A stretch of DNA of 64,000 nt, from the NCBI GenBank assembly GCA_963978545.1, contig OZ021721.1:97327918-97391917 (forward strand), in the 5' to 3' direction. The notes under the pieces were generated by a model that saw nothing but the letters and a program-made list of their open reading frames with translations, did not search any database and was not told the origin of the DNA. Positions 47,741 through 59,875 of the stretch are shown here, piece by piece; the stretch's first letter is position 1; every line of letters begins with the position of its first letter. Both the position numbers and the translations under genes were made by a program. This DNA is from Linyphia triangularis (Eukaryota > Arthropoda > Arachnida > Araneae > Linyphiidae).

Positions 47741-48164
47741 TAAAGTTCTTCAATCTAATCATTTGATTTTGAGCTAAGGTTATCCATTCTGATTCAAAAC
47801 ATTAACTTTTGTCCTAAGTTATTGCTATACTAATTGAAATTCTTTAAATGATAATCTATTTTCAAACTAAACAAAAATATGTCGATTCGATCCAGTACTT
47901 TAAGAGAAAAAGATGTATGCATAAATAACTTTTATGTAATGTGCACATTAAATAATAATAATTAATTTTTAAAAAATACACAAAATCCGCTAGCTAAAGC
48001 TATTTATGGTTTTAATATTTTCATTATTTTAAAATAAAAAAAATTTAGTTTGATAATATTTTAACCAATAATTATTATGTTAGTCTGAAAGAAAACATCA
48101 TCAAATTAGCCAAAGCAAAGCTATTTTTAGAAAAGGTTATTATATTATTCGTAATTACATTTTT

Positions 48165-49000
48165 AATAGTTTGTCTGGTAGTGAGCGTGTACACAACTTT
48201 AATGATAACACAAAATGGCACCAAAATAAAAAAAATAACAATATTATAAAAATTACCTATAAAATTATCTATAAAACTATATAAAATATATATATATATA
48301 TATATATTAATAACAATATAACAACATAGTTCATCTGGTAGTGAGCGTGTAAACAACTTTAACGATAACACATATCCACCAAACGGCACCAAAATAAAAA
48401 AAAGAATATCAATATTATAAAAAAAATTTATAATATTATACATAAATTACATACAAAAAATTATAAATAAAATTATGTACAAAAAAATTATATTAATAAC
48501 AATATAACAACTCGTTCGTCTGGTAGTGAGCGGGAGCTATTTTTGGAAAAGGTTATTATATTATCAGTAATTACATTATTTAGTTCGTCTGGTAATGAGC
48601 GTGTACACAGCTTTAATGATAACACATCCCCCAAACGGCACCAAAATAAAAAATAAAAATTCAATATTATAAAAATTTTATATAATATTATACATAAAAT
48701 TATGTATAAAATTATATACAAAAAATTATAGATAAAATTATGTACAAAAAAAATATATAATAACATATTTCATCTGGTAGTGAGCGTGTACACAACTTTA
48801 ATAATAACACATCCTCCAAACGGCGCCAAAATAAAAAAAATATCATTATTATAAAAATTTCATCTAATATTATATATAAAATTACAAACATTGATAACAA
48901 ACAATTGATAACATTCGCCAAACCCCAAGAAGGTTCATTGGCAGGGCCCTCATCGCAGATTATTAATGTTATTGAAATATTAATGACAATTTCGATTACC
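48165..49000. repeat. Local tandem/interspersed AT-rich repeat
   Basis: The phrase TCTGGTAGTGAGCGTGTACA recurs near 48173, 48332, 48517, 48588 and 48773. It is each time followed by a GATAACACA...CGGCACCAAAATAAAA block and ATTATAAAA runs; the unit length varies from about 70 to 185 bases. Nearby 48908 has TTCGCCAAACCCC, and 48964-49010 resembles 32629-32660, linking this block to the Helitron-like region at 31810. The open frames here are repeat artefacts. Confidence 0.65.
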
Positions 49001-51636
49001 ATTTATATGCCTTTAATCCATTACGAGATAATTTTGCATTATTCCCCCCCCCCCCCCACTCCACGGCCCAATTTCGTAAACCAATAAGCAGTTGACAATT
49101 TCGATAACCTTTGAGGTGAAAAATTGAAAACGGAAATAATAAAGTATTGCAAGAAGCACAATCATCGTTAACACAAAAAGCTAACTCATAAATTAGACGC
49201 CGAACAAATATTGGTACACAAGCAGTAACGGACCGTAAATGCGACTTTTTGCTTGGCGACTACAAGAAAGCGCCAAGTACAATAGAAATCAAATGTTTAA
49301 TTTTAACGAACACACATTTAATTTAACGCTCAGAAAATAAGAAAATTATTGTCGTTACAGGGTGCTAACAAAAAGTAATACACTTTTGTATACCCATAAA
49401 AACATAGATATCGTTTGTTTAAAATTCTGGTACTTACAAATTATCCTTTTTTCCAATTTTGGCAAAACCGAAACTGTCATCAAAATGCAGCTTTAGCAGT
49501 AATTATTAAGTGGCACCAAAATAAAAAAATATATCAATATTATTAAAGTTTTGTATAATATTATATATAAAATTATATACAAAAAATTATGTATAAAATT
49601 ATCTACAAAAAACATTATTAATAACAATAAAATAAAAAATAACGATATTCAAAAGAAAAAAACCATACAAAAATAATAATAAAAAAGTATATCTGGGGCA
49701 TTGAACAAATTCAAAACATGTTGGTGACAGCGTTTAGAAAACAAAAGGCAATTTTTATAATTGGAGCCGCATTGCTTCAAATTTTAAGGTAAATTATTAA
49801 ATAATAATAGTTATAGTTCCTTAATGTTTATTTTAAATGTTTTCTACGTACCTCAAATTGTATAACGGTTGATTTTTTTTTATTTTTTTTTTGTATAGAA
49901 ATTTTTTTTTGTTTTTATATGGTTGTCCGATACATTAACATTGAAAGACTCAAGTACTGTTTAGTAATATTAGAATGCAATTTCATTCAAAGCAAGTTCA
50001 AGTATACCCATTAGTTGACAGAAAATAAAAGGCCACTATTCCTGATTATGTAATAAGGATTTAGAACAAATATGTTTGTTTTGCTGTTATATTAATTTTA
50101 TTTTTCTCTTAAACGACGATGGAAATAGTTCAAATTAAATGTAATAAGTGTGTAAAGGGAATCAATTAAATGAATTTGTGTTAGGATTATAAATTAATAT
50201 TTTAATCAATTTGTAACTGTGCCCAAAGCGAATCATTATAATCCTTCTCACAACTCTAAAATTTACGAAACAACATCTGTAATACATTTCATAATTTTGA
50301 AGGTGGAATTCGTATAAATTGCAAATACAAACAAAAGATTCAAATTATAACAGTTTGTTTTGGAGTCGACGTTTGACTTTTTTTTCATATATATGTATAT
50401 AAATATTTATATCAAATTGCACAAAAAATCATATAACGATCACCTGCATGCAAATCTAGTTTCTTAAAGTTTCGTAGGCTAAATTAAAAGATTTAAGTTG
50501 GAAAACAGTAATATTTTTTTTACAATAGACAGAAGAATTACTCAACAATCAGAATGAGCGGATTTAAGAAATTTGTTTTTTATTGAAGAATTGTGGATAT
50601 AACACTTTTTTCAAATATGAGGTAGCAGATTACCTAAAAAAGTCGAATTTTCTTAAAATTTCACAATTATTATTTTTATGTGATTTGTGAAAGCTTGTTT
50701 CCTAACGTTTTTAAAAATTGATTTAGTTTTCTTCTAAGTCAATAATGAAGAAAGTTGTGATAAATTTAATACAATCATATCCACAGGTTTCCAATGCGAC
50801 TTTGTACTTTAAACTAATTTTCTGCAAAATGGAATTTTCACCGTTTCGTTAACACGATTAACATGATAACTTAAAAAGTAGCAAAGATATTGCTGTGAAA
50901 TTTTCTGTGGAAGTTTTTTTATGCTCATCATGAAATGACGTTTGATCTAAATGCCATGTGCAATAGTTATTAATTTATAACCGCATTTATGCAAAAAGTA
51001 TTTTACGTTTAAAATTTACGTTTTTAACGTAAATTTTTTGGAATATATATTTTAAACAACCATATCTCAATAACTTCTAAAGATATCTCTTAGCTTGATC
51101 GTCAATATCAAGATAGTTAACAGATATGATACTGGTTTCCAGGAAATTTCATTCTATTCACAATAATTTTGCTGTCACTGTTAACGGTAAACGTTAAATT
51201 TAACTAAAAATTATCCTAAACTTTTCAATATTTTTTTTTTCACAATTTTTAAAAAAATTTTGCTCATTTTCCTTCTTTCGTATGTTGTTGAAATTAACAG
51301 CTTGGAAAAAAACTATATTTATGTAATTTTTCAAAAAAAACATTTCCGAAAGTAGTCGGATACTTTAATCGGACAATAATGGAACAAAATAATGAAATAC
51401 CGCGTGTTCATTGGATTTGTAGCCAATGCGACTGTTCTCTCGTTCTAATTTTATTCTTAGAACCTAACTTTTTTCATTTTGTAAAATGTTAAATTTTTAT
51501 AAAATGTTCATGCAAACATTTCCCTAGGTTTTAAAACGTTGGAAACGTATTTCTAATTAAAGAACTTATACAATATGTACACAATAACAGCTATACAAAA
51601 ACATTTATTTCATTTAAAAATTAAACCGAAACTAAC
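49001..51636. other. Unassigned Mp20 intron 1 sequence
   Basis: AT-rich. The left part (to about 49700) still carries ATTATATATAAAATTATATAC-type relatives of the 48.2-49.0 kb repeat; the remainder shows nothing I can support. Confidence 0.45.
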
Positions 51637-51640
51637 TGAA

Positions 51641-52361
51641 GGCGTCTTCTCACTTTAGGCACCTCGAAAATAGGCTATTTTCGCGATTTTTTTTCGAGGA
51701 TTTTAGCAAACAATTATGGCATAAAATGGATCCTATATAATAAACACATCTTTCAAGTACAAGAAAATTTTTATTTTTTATTTTTTTGAACAATTATTAT
51801 AATAAAACAGTAGCATCGAAAAACCCGTGTAGAAATGTAATGTTCGTTGCTTGTTGATGAAATTTCGGAAACTATCCGGCCGATTGTCATGAAATTTGAA
51901 TGACATATTCTTCATAGTTATGGCTATAGCGCATATGATTAGATTTTTGATATTCGCGAAAATAACAAAATGGCGCACGTTTTTCGAAAAAGTAAAAAAA
52001 AAGCGTTTTTTTGCAGTTTTTTGTAAAAAAAAAATACTTCAAATCAAAATTTCAAAAATCTGATGATATGCGCTATAGCCATAACTATGAAGAATATGTC
52101 ATTCAAATTTCATGACAATCGGCCGGATAGTTTCCGAAATTTCATCAGCAAGCAACGAACATTACATTTCTACACGGGTTTTTCGATGCTACTGTTTTAT
52201 TATAATAATTGTTCAAAAAAATAAAAAAATAAAAATTTCTTGTACTTGAAAGATGTGTTTATTATATAGGATCCATTTTATCCCATAATTGTTTGCAAAA
52301 ATCCTCGAAAAAAAATCGCGAAAATAGCCTATTTTCGAGGTGCCTAAAGTGAGAAGACGCC
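51641..52361. mobile_element. Foldback element (721 bp), two ~309-base arms
   Basis: Left arm 51641-51950 begins GGCGTCTTCTCACTTTAGGC; right arm about 52053-52361 is its inverse with only a few differences. The loop is about 100 bases. A probable 4-bp TSD TGAA flanks it (51637-51640, 52362-52365). No coding frame of its own. The superfamily is unknown. If transcribed within Mp20 intron 1 it would form a long hairpin. Confidence 0.85.
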
Positions 52362-52365
52362 TGAA

Positions 52366-54306
52366 TGGGGTATTTATCTTAAATTATGACCAGTCCATAT
52401 TTATTCATTTTAAAAATCAACTAAGGCGATGTATGATTTCTGCAAGGTTCAAGATGAGAATGATTCTTCCTGTCTAATTTACATTCAGTTCTCAGCTTAC
52501 TAAAAATTTCCCAAATGTACCTTAAGGGGAAATCTTAAAAATTTGATGCCTAAAATGGACATTTCGGGAAAATGAAATGACCCACATAACCAAACAGTGA
52601 ATCCTCGGAAATTATGAGACATTGAGCGCCAGAAAGGACCATCCCACACTTTTATTTTTGCTGTTTCCTATCAGATTTTTCAAAACCAATCATGCCAAAA
52701 CGGACCAAATTTGGTTTATCTGTTCCGTTCTAGCACTCAAAGCCTCATCAGTTCTACTGCTGCCCTCTATCTTTCCATTAAAGAGGTTTCGAGAGAAAGT
52801 GTGCTGGGTAGTTACTACGTACCATTATATTCAAAATAATAATTAAATATATCCCAAACGAAATGTGATGTATCTCTAGAGCGATAGAATATTTTCCTCT
52901 GAATTTTTTATACTAATATCTTGAAATTGATAAATTTCGAGTTACGAGTTGCACTGTTTGGTCATATCGATATGTGACATTCACATTTTGATACTGAATG
53001 CATTATCTACAGTATCGAGTATTCAGTAACTTACCGAAATCGTTATCGAAAATCAGTGATCACTCCTATCACAATAAGGAACTTTCACGTTTTTTGGTTT
53101 TATTTTTAAATCAAAGTAGAGAAAAAATCATAAAAAACAATACCATTCTTTCAAAAATTTAAGCTAGAATAGATAGTTAAAAAAATATTTAATTTTTCAC
53201 TTTGCGATTTGGCGGGAAAAAGCTACTTTTACGTGTGACGTCAACGCGCAGATGATGAACCAATCTAAAACCTGATTTAGATCAGGTTTCTTCTAGGATT
53301 TTCGATCGAATCTATGCCTAAGAACGTCACGATTTTTTATGCGTTTTTGGTCACGTAACTTTTGCTTTGATTTCAAATTCGATTTTTGATTAATTGAAAG
53401 CATAAAGAAAAAATAATTACACTGCTCAAATATATTCTTTGGATAACACTAGAAAATACAAAAAATATTCATTTTCCTCTCTTGTGCAAGTTCCTCGTTG
53501 TACCTTTTTCAAACAATGATATATCAAATTCTAATTTACTTAGAAACGCAATTCCACTTGAAAATCATTCGAAATATTATTCTTAATGTTTTGAAACTCA
53601 ATTAAGTCTTTTACATAGAATAGTTATTTTTTTACAATTTATTTAGTGTGAAAACCTAAAAAAAATCAATATTTTCAATGATTTCTAAGTTTTAAAAATC
53701 ACTAAAAAAGAAATTTCGCCACCAATTTTATATAATTGTGTTTCAAAACATCTAGCATATTATGTAGATTACTATTATATAAAAAATTATAACTGAACAT
53801 TTTGTTGTTGAATTATCATTGTTTGAATAAAGCGTGACATTATCAAAATACAGTTCGTCAGAAAACAGGTTTAAAGTTTTAGAAGCGTAGAACCTAACAG
53901 TAGTAGTACCTGCTTATAATTGATTATAACTTAAAAAATATTAAAAATATTTTCAAAAGTTTTGTGTTATTTGAAAGTTTAAGTATCAGAGAACATTATG
54001 ATATAATAACAAAAAAAGTGAATATTCTGATCGATTTTCGTGAATTGTAGGGTATACGTACGCCTTTGTAAAGTAACAATCATTAAACGATTGACCAATA
54101 AAAAATAAAGAATAACTTTGAACAGGTACATGTAGAATCCAAAACGCCGGTACAAAACACAGGTAAAGATATAACGGTGGATGATCTTTTTCTGATTTAG
54201 CAATAATTGTAACAGTGCTTACGTTGCAAAAGCAAAGTGGAAGTGTACTTAATTGACTCTCTCTGGCAGCCCTCATGAATCATGCTAAAGAATAAATCCT
54301 TAGGGA
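52366..54306. other. Unassigned Mp20 intron 1 sequence
   Basis: A more GC-balanced piece at 52610-52830 has open frames on the plus strand but no recognisable domain. A short palindrome AACCTGATTTAGATCAGGTT is at 53270-53289. Confidence 0.45.
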
Positions 54307-54310
54307 TTAA

Positions 54311-54527
54311 CCTTTAACTGCTGTGGTTAGGTGGTTTGAGGTTTTTGGTGCAAGAGCAACACATGGTCTATATTGCGTCAAATAAATTGGTAAACATCAA
54401 TTTAAAGTTTAAGAAACATAGTATCAGAAAAATGTATATAAAAGTCAAAGATGAGATATTTTAAGGGGTGGAAACATTCCACAAAAAATGACTTGCGGTC
54501 TGTCAGACCGCTTACAGCAGTTAAAGG
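54311..54527. mobile_element. piggyBac-like MITE P2 (217 bp)
   Basis: TTAA at 54307-54310 and 54528-54531, terminal inverted repeat CCTTTAACTGCTGT, and a GCGGTCTGTCAGACCGC palindrome next to the right end. Homologous to 506-715 in the opposite orientation. Confidence 0.82.
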
Positions 54528-54531
54528 TTAA

Positions 54532-56504
54532 AATAAACAATAGAAACTATACCAGTACGAATCTCGGAAAGTCTTAAAGCAATCAAATATCCTGAAAAAA
54601 GAGAACCGTCTACCCTCTGTATTTCCAAAACACCTGTGCCGTCTTTTACAAAAGGTCCTTTGTTGTCAGAATGTGCATTTGCAATGAAGCTTTCAATTGT
54701 TTTTCAGTTCACAACATCAATAACCATTGAAAGAAGTTGTTAAGAGTTCAATCCATTCATCTTCATTTTCTTCATTGTAATTGAGCGAGGTGTTTTGAAA
54801 GAAGGAATGGTTTACGTGATGAAGATTGATGACTATCTTATGCGTAAATTTGATTATAATGAAGTGAAGAGATTTGAAGTCTCGAGCATGCTTCCAATCG
54901 GGTATAAAGTCAATTACTTAAAAAGTCAACAAAAAATGAAGATACATATGTCATTATTGTGAAGTAAAATTTATTTAAATATTTACAACAAATAAACAAT
55001 ACAATTGAATTTGAAATGTTTAGAAAATTATCACTAATTACGAATGTTATTATTTTCGATACCAACACCAAAATAAACTTTTCGCTATCAAAATCAATGC
55101 TCAGTGGTTTATTAAACAAAATCTAAATGTGGTTTGATTGGAATTTAAATTCATTTTAAAGAAGTGAATGTTTCTAACATTCCTTCATACAATTGCAAAA
55201 GTCAAACTTAAAATTTAATTTAATTAAACTGTTTCTTTGAGTACATGTTTGGAAACAGCTCCACGTGTGTGGTGAGGTTAAGCAATAGTATTCCGTGAAG
55301 CTATTAGTTTTTATTTCTAGTACACTTTTCATATAAATGAATACATATATACCTTATATTACATATTTTTTCACTTGCACATTGGAAGAAACGAAAGAAT
55401 AAACTTTCGAAACGTAGGTGAAACTTTTGAAAGATTTATTTTATTTTTGTCGTATGGTAAACTTTTACCTGAGTGTGCGTGGATCAGGAATTAATGTCTT
55501 GAAGTGCATTTTTGGGTGTTTTTTCTGTTATCCGTGTTTTCCATTTACTTTGAATTCTGATCATCTTGAGTATTTTTTTTATTGAGAAGCAATCCATTAA
55601 GCATGTATAATTACATCAAAGAACAAAAAAACACAATTGCTTTTCTTGCAAAAGAATATGCTATTTTAATTGATGAAACAATTAATAGTTCACTGTTCAC
55701 CTGAGATTTGGAAAAATCACCCCATCCCTTTTTACATCCTCTAAAGGGGTATGATCATAATGAGATCTACTAATCTATTATAGTCTTCTATAGATATCTT
55801 AAATAATCCAAATAATCGTAAATACAATTTCATTTGCTTTTTCCATCCTTTAAAGCAGAATAATAATGCAGGAGGTGTTTTTAATTGCTCTTGAACCCAC
55901 TGGAATACTGCCACACAAATCTGCTTAGAAAAGGATATCCTATCACACTATTACTTAACATCGGCTCGCCAAACCTGTAAAACGAGTGAACTTTTATTTG
56001 ATAAAGACATCATTAACATTTTATACTTTGATATTAAATTTCATTCTGTGGAAATGAATAATTGTAGGTTAATTTTCAATTTTAAGGGACATAGTTTAAT
56101 TGGTTGAGAAAAGAGCTTGTTCAAATACAGGGTAATTATAAGTAAAATTCAACTTTCAAAAAGTTGAAAGTACAATTTTTTTTTTTTTTAAATGAACATA
56201 TCAAAAACATCACAAAATATATTTTTTTGTCCTCCGTCTTTTCTTATAATTAAAATATTTCAATTTCAAAACTGTACATCTTCAATTCAAAATTTCCAGT
56301 ATATTTTATCCAGCATTGGGTAAGATTGACCAATACCAGCAACAACGGCCGGTTTACAACGTTCCACATCCGAATGGGCCAAAATCGATTGATATTGGCC
56401 AGCGTTGTTGGGCTACTGGAATATTCATAGCGGGCTTAAGTAATTAGTGGTGTGCCACATTGATTAGTTTTAAAGCCATTTCTGTTTCTAATTTTCATCA
56501 ATGT
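54532..56504. other. Unassigned Mp20 intron 1 sequence
   Basis: No exon, terminal repeats or RNA signals recognised. Confidence 0.45.
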
Positions 56505-56506
56505 TA

Positions 56507-57042
56507 CACTATGTGGCCAAAAGTTTCCGAACACCCAGTGGTACGGAGAGATTCCTGAGGCAAATATTAATATGATGTTGGTCCCTCTTTTGCATCGATG
56601 ACAGCCTGCACACGTCTAAGGAGACTTTCCACCAATTTTTGATAGGTGGCCATATGAATTGACTTCCAGGCGTCCATCACAGATGAAGTGAGTTCTGGCA
56701 GTGAGGATGGTCGATTTGGCTGGTTACTTAATATGCGTTCTAATTTGTCTCAAAGGTTTTCTATTGGATTTTTATTGGGGCTCTGAGAAGACAAGTTCAG
56801 TTTTTGATTACCTATTTCGTCAAATCTTGACTGCCCAAGAGAAATGGAAAGAGAAATGGGTTTCATCCGAAATATTGCCATAGAAGTGGGAGAGCTATTG
56901 TCTAGAATGTCCACATACATATCAGAATTCATGTTTCCAACCACAGGAAGTAAAGGACCCAGGCCAAACCTTGAAAAACACCCCCACACCATGATCTACC
57001 ACTTCTTTAGAAAGGTGTCTGGATACTTTTAGCCAGTTAGTG
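56507..57042 (-). mobile_element. Tc1-like transposon, internally deleted (536 bp)
   Basis: TA dinucleotides flank terminal inverted repeats CACTATGTGGCCAAAAGTTT and CACTAACTGGCTAAAAGTAT. On the minus strand the transposase C-terminal half is readable: MVWGCFSRFGLGPLLPVVGN, SDMYVDILDN, then SQSPNKNPIENL (expected DLNPIENL, so the DD34E Asp is replaced by Lys). After one stop it continues LPELTSSVMDAWKS and RRVQAVIDAKEGPTSY to the natural end. The N-terminal helix-turn-helix half is missing. It cannot transpose by itself. Confidence 0.85.
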
Positions 57043-57669
57043 TACAAGCATTAATTTATTGCAAAAGGTTGGTATTTGCTCAGATGACTTGAAGATTTTT
57101 AAAATTATAAAGAAAAAATTGCCCCGGTGCAAGGCGATTTAAAAACGTTATGAAACTTCAAATGGGGCATGTCAATGGGGACAAATTTAAATGTAAAACA
57201 AATTTCAAGTCTTACACTGGTCACAAAAATATTAATAACACTTAATCTCTACAAGAGACTAAAATTAAAGAGTTCGAGGTTATTAATAACTTGGAAAGGC
57301 CATGTTTTTCACATGGCCAATTTAACTTGGCTCGCCGGATAGTTTGTTTACACTTATGGACGGAAAAACGAAATCTGTGCGTGCATCCTCAAGCTTTGCA
57401 ATAAAAGGTTTTAAATGTATTAAAAAAATAACGTTTATTTGGTTGCTTATTTTCTATCTAAATGAAATATATCATTGTATTCGAGCCTGGTAAAATTGTG
57501 CACAACCTTTGTCCAAAATAAAAGGAAAATCACCGTTTATTTGATTTCGAAAAAACTACCGCCATCCTCCTAAATGAAACCTTTTCCCAATGTATGTTTT
57601 ATGCAAGATAATATTCAACTCAGTACTGATTATGATTCATGATACAAACTAACTCCTTCTTTCTTTTAG

Positions 57670-57794
57670 ATTGCCGCCAAAAGGGATAAACAGCTCGAAG
57701 CAGAAGTATTGGAATGGATACAGGAGATCTTAGGCGAGGCTTTACCAAATGGTCAATACGAAGAAATTTTACGAGATGGTGTCATATTATGCAA
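57670..57794 (+). CDS. Mp20: Mp20 coding exon 2, start of calponin-homology domain
   Basis: The exon follows a pyrimidine-rich acceptor (TTTCTTTTAG) and ends at donor GTGAGC. It carries 41 complete codons plus two bases of a Lys/Asn codon, most likely Lys. The peptide starts IAAKRDKQLEAEVLEWIQEI and ends EEILRDGVILC. It corresponds to the first helices of the CH domain: the LEWI segment, an acidic loop, and the LRDGVILCK motif that is near-invariant in transgelin, calponin and Mp20. Joined to exon 1 it gives about 58 residues of a protein usually near 180-190 residues, so roughly two thirds of the coding sequence is missing. I scanned 57795-64000 on this strand for the next CH segment and the C-terminal calponin repeat and saw neither, so the gene continues beyond the window. 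Confidence 0.9.
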
Positions 57795-58261
57795 GTGAGC
57801 TGCAATTACTTAAGTTTGCTTTTCAAAATATTATTAGTCAGGTTTTGCAATTTGCATCAATTGAAACACACAGCTAAATTAATTACTAGAAACAGTGAGC
57901 AAAATGTTAAAAAAAAATTATATGGAATTTATTTTGAGTAATACTAAATTTTCGACGTAGTCTTGCATTACTTTTCCTTCGAATAATATATAATCATCTG
58001 GAAAATATTCAACATATTTGGAGGAAAAATATATTATTAATAAAAAAACTAACCTTTAAGAATAACATATATCCTGTATATGCATTCTTAACTTTTATGT
58101 GCACCTGCAACTTACATAAGTGATTTTGAGCTAACATAACTGGTTTCACCACTACGAAGAAAACATGAATTTCTTGCAATTGACTAATATTTTTTTACCT
58201 CCAAAGATTTTTCCCTCCACAAACATAAACAAGCACAATCGAGATTAGTATGATGGATTTA

Positions 58262-58376
<115 letters not shown>

Positions 58377-58899
58377 CTTTTTCAAAAACTGGTAAGTAAT
58401 CAATCTTAATTCATCAGCTAAGCAATTGTCGAGAATATTTATGCAAATTTTGCATTTGTAATAAAAGAATGTTTGGGAATTCTAAATGACTTTATCTCCA
58501 CTACTGGAGCATATACAACTATGGCAGCAACTGGAACTCTGAGTTCTAGTAGTGGGGACAAGGGGGGAAAATATAATCTAAATCTTCTTTTACAAGAACG
58601 TTTTCATGTAAACCCATTAAAGTCTATTCTATTTGGTTTATTCATTGACATTTTAATAATTTCTACTATTTTGGTAAGTATTAATACATACAAAGAGTGT
58701 CTGTTGGAGGTTTTTTTTTATAGAAATCAACTATTTTATTACTATCTTAATAAAATTGAGCATACATAGCCATTGAAACAAAGGAAATGTCCCTATTTGG
58801 ATGAGATTTTAAAAAACATCTATCTCCCACCTAAATCCCGAAAGAAGTATGATCAGAACTTGAAATCAATTGAACTAATTTGAATCAGTTTATTTTTCT

Positions 58900-59875
58900 A
58901 TAGGTATCTTGATAAATCCAAATTATGAGGGGCACAATTTAATTCCGATGTTTAGTTGCTAAGGTGGAGAAATCAAGGATAGGGATGTGGACACTAGTTT
59001 AGATTAATTTGGGATTAACTGAATCGATTTGAACCTATTTTTTTTTTCTATCGGTACCTTGATTAATCCAGATGATCAGGAACGCAATTTAATTCTGATG
59101 TTTTGTTGCTTAGATGGGGAAATTGATGATAGGGTTGTAGACACTGCTTTATGTCAATTTATCCGATCAACTTAATCAATTTGAACCCGGTTTTTGTCTA
59201 TAGGAATCTTGATAAATCCAGATAATAGGGAACACAATTTCATTTCGGTGTTTAGTTGCTAAGGTGGAGAAATCAAGGATAGAGATGTGGACACTAGTTT
59301 AGATTAATTTGAGATATACTGAATCGATTTGAACCTATTTTTTTTTCTATAGGCACCTTGATTAATCCAGATGATCAGGAACGCAATTTCATTCTGACGT
59401 TTTGTTGCTTAGATGGTGAAATTGGTGATAGGGTTGTAGACACTGCTTTATATCAATTTATCCGATCAACTTAATCAATTTGAACCCGGTTTTTGTCTAT
59501 AGGAATGTTGATAAATCCAGATAATCGGGAACACAATTTCATTTCGATGTTTAGTTGCTAAGGTGGAGAAATCAAGGATAGAGATGTGGACACTGGTTTA
59601 GATTAATTTGGGATTAACTGAATCGATTTGAACCTTTTTTTTTTTTCCTTTTCCTATAGGTACCTTGATTAATCCAGATGATCAGGAACGCAATTTCATT
59701 CTGATGTTTTGTTGTTTAGATGGTGAAATTGGTGATAGGGTTGTAGACAATGCTTTATGTCAATTTATCCGATCAACTGAATCAATTTGAACTCGGTTTT
59801 TGTCTATAGGAATCTTGATAAATCCAGATAATCGGGAACACAATTTCATTTCGATGTGTTGTAGTTAAAGTTTCG
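58900..59875. repeat. Dimeric tandem array, about 298-bp period
   Basis: Two related monomers of about 149 bases alternate. One has TTAGTTGCTAAGGTGGAGAA (about 58952, 59251, 59550) and the other TTTTGTTGCTTAGATGG (about 59101, 59399, 59704). A partial unit closes the array. Each monomer ends in CTATAGG and starts ACCTTGATTAATCCAGA or a variant. Confidence 0.85.

Larger units (their letters stand above)
39979..57669 (+). other. Mp20: Mp20 intron 1 (17,691 bp)
   Basis: GT...AG intron between the two recognised exons, phase 0. It contains tandem duplications near its 5' end, a hAT-like MITE (45809-46524), a locally repeated AT-rich block (48165-48890), a 721-bp foldback element (51641-52361), a TTAA-flanked MITE (54311-54527) and a deleted Tc1 element (56507-57042). 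Its length is inferred from the two exon edges only; a small unrecognised exon inside cannot be excluded. Confidence 0.82.

Noticed and set aside
52622..52846. 74-codon plus-strand frame in Mp20 intron 1
   Set aside because: No recognisable domain and no splice context; sequence is somewhat GC-richer but unsupported as a gene.
58473..58769. 98-codon plus-strand frame after Mp20 exon 2
   Set aside because: It does not resemble the CH domain continuation, has low-complexity composition and ends in AT-rich sequence.
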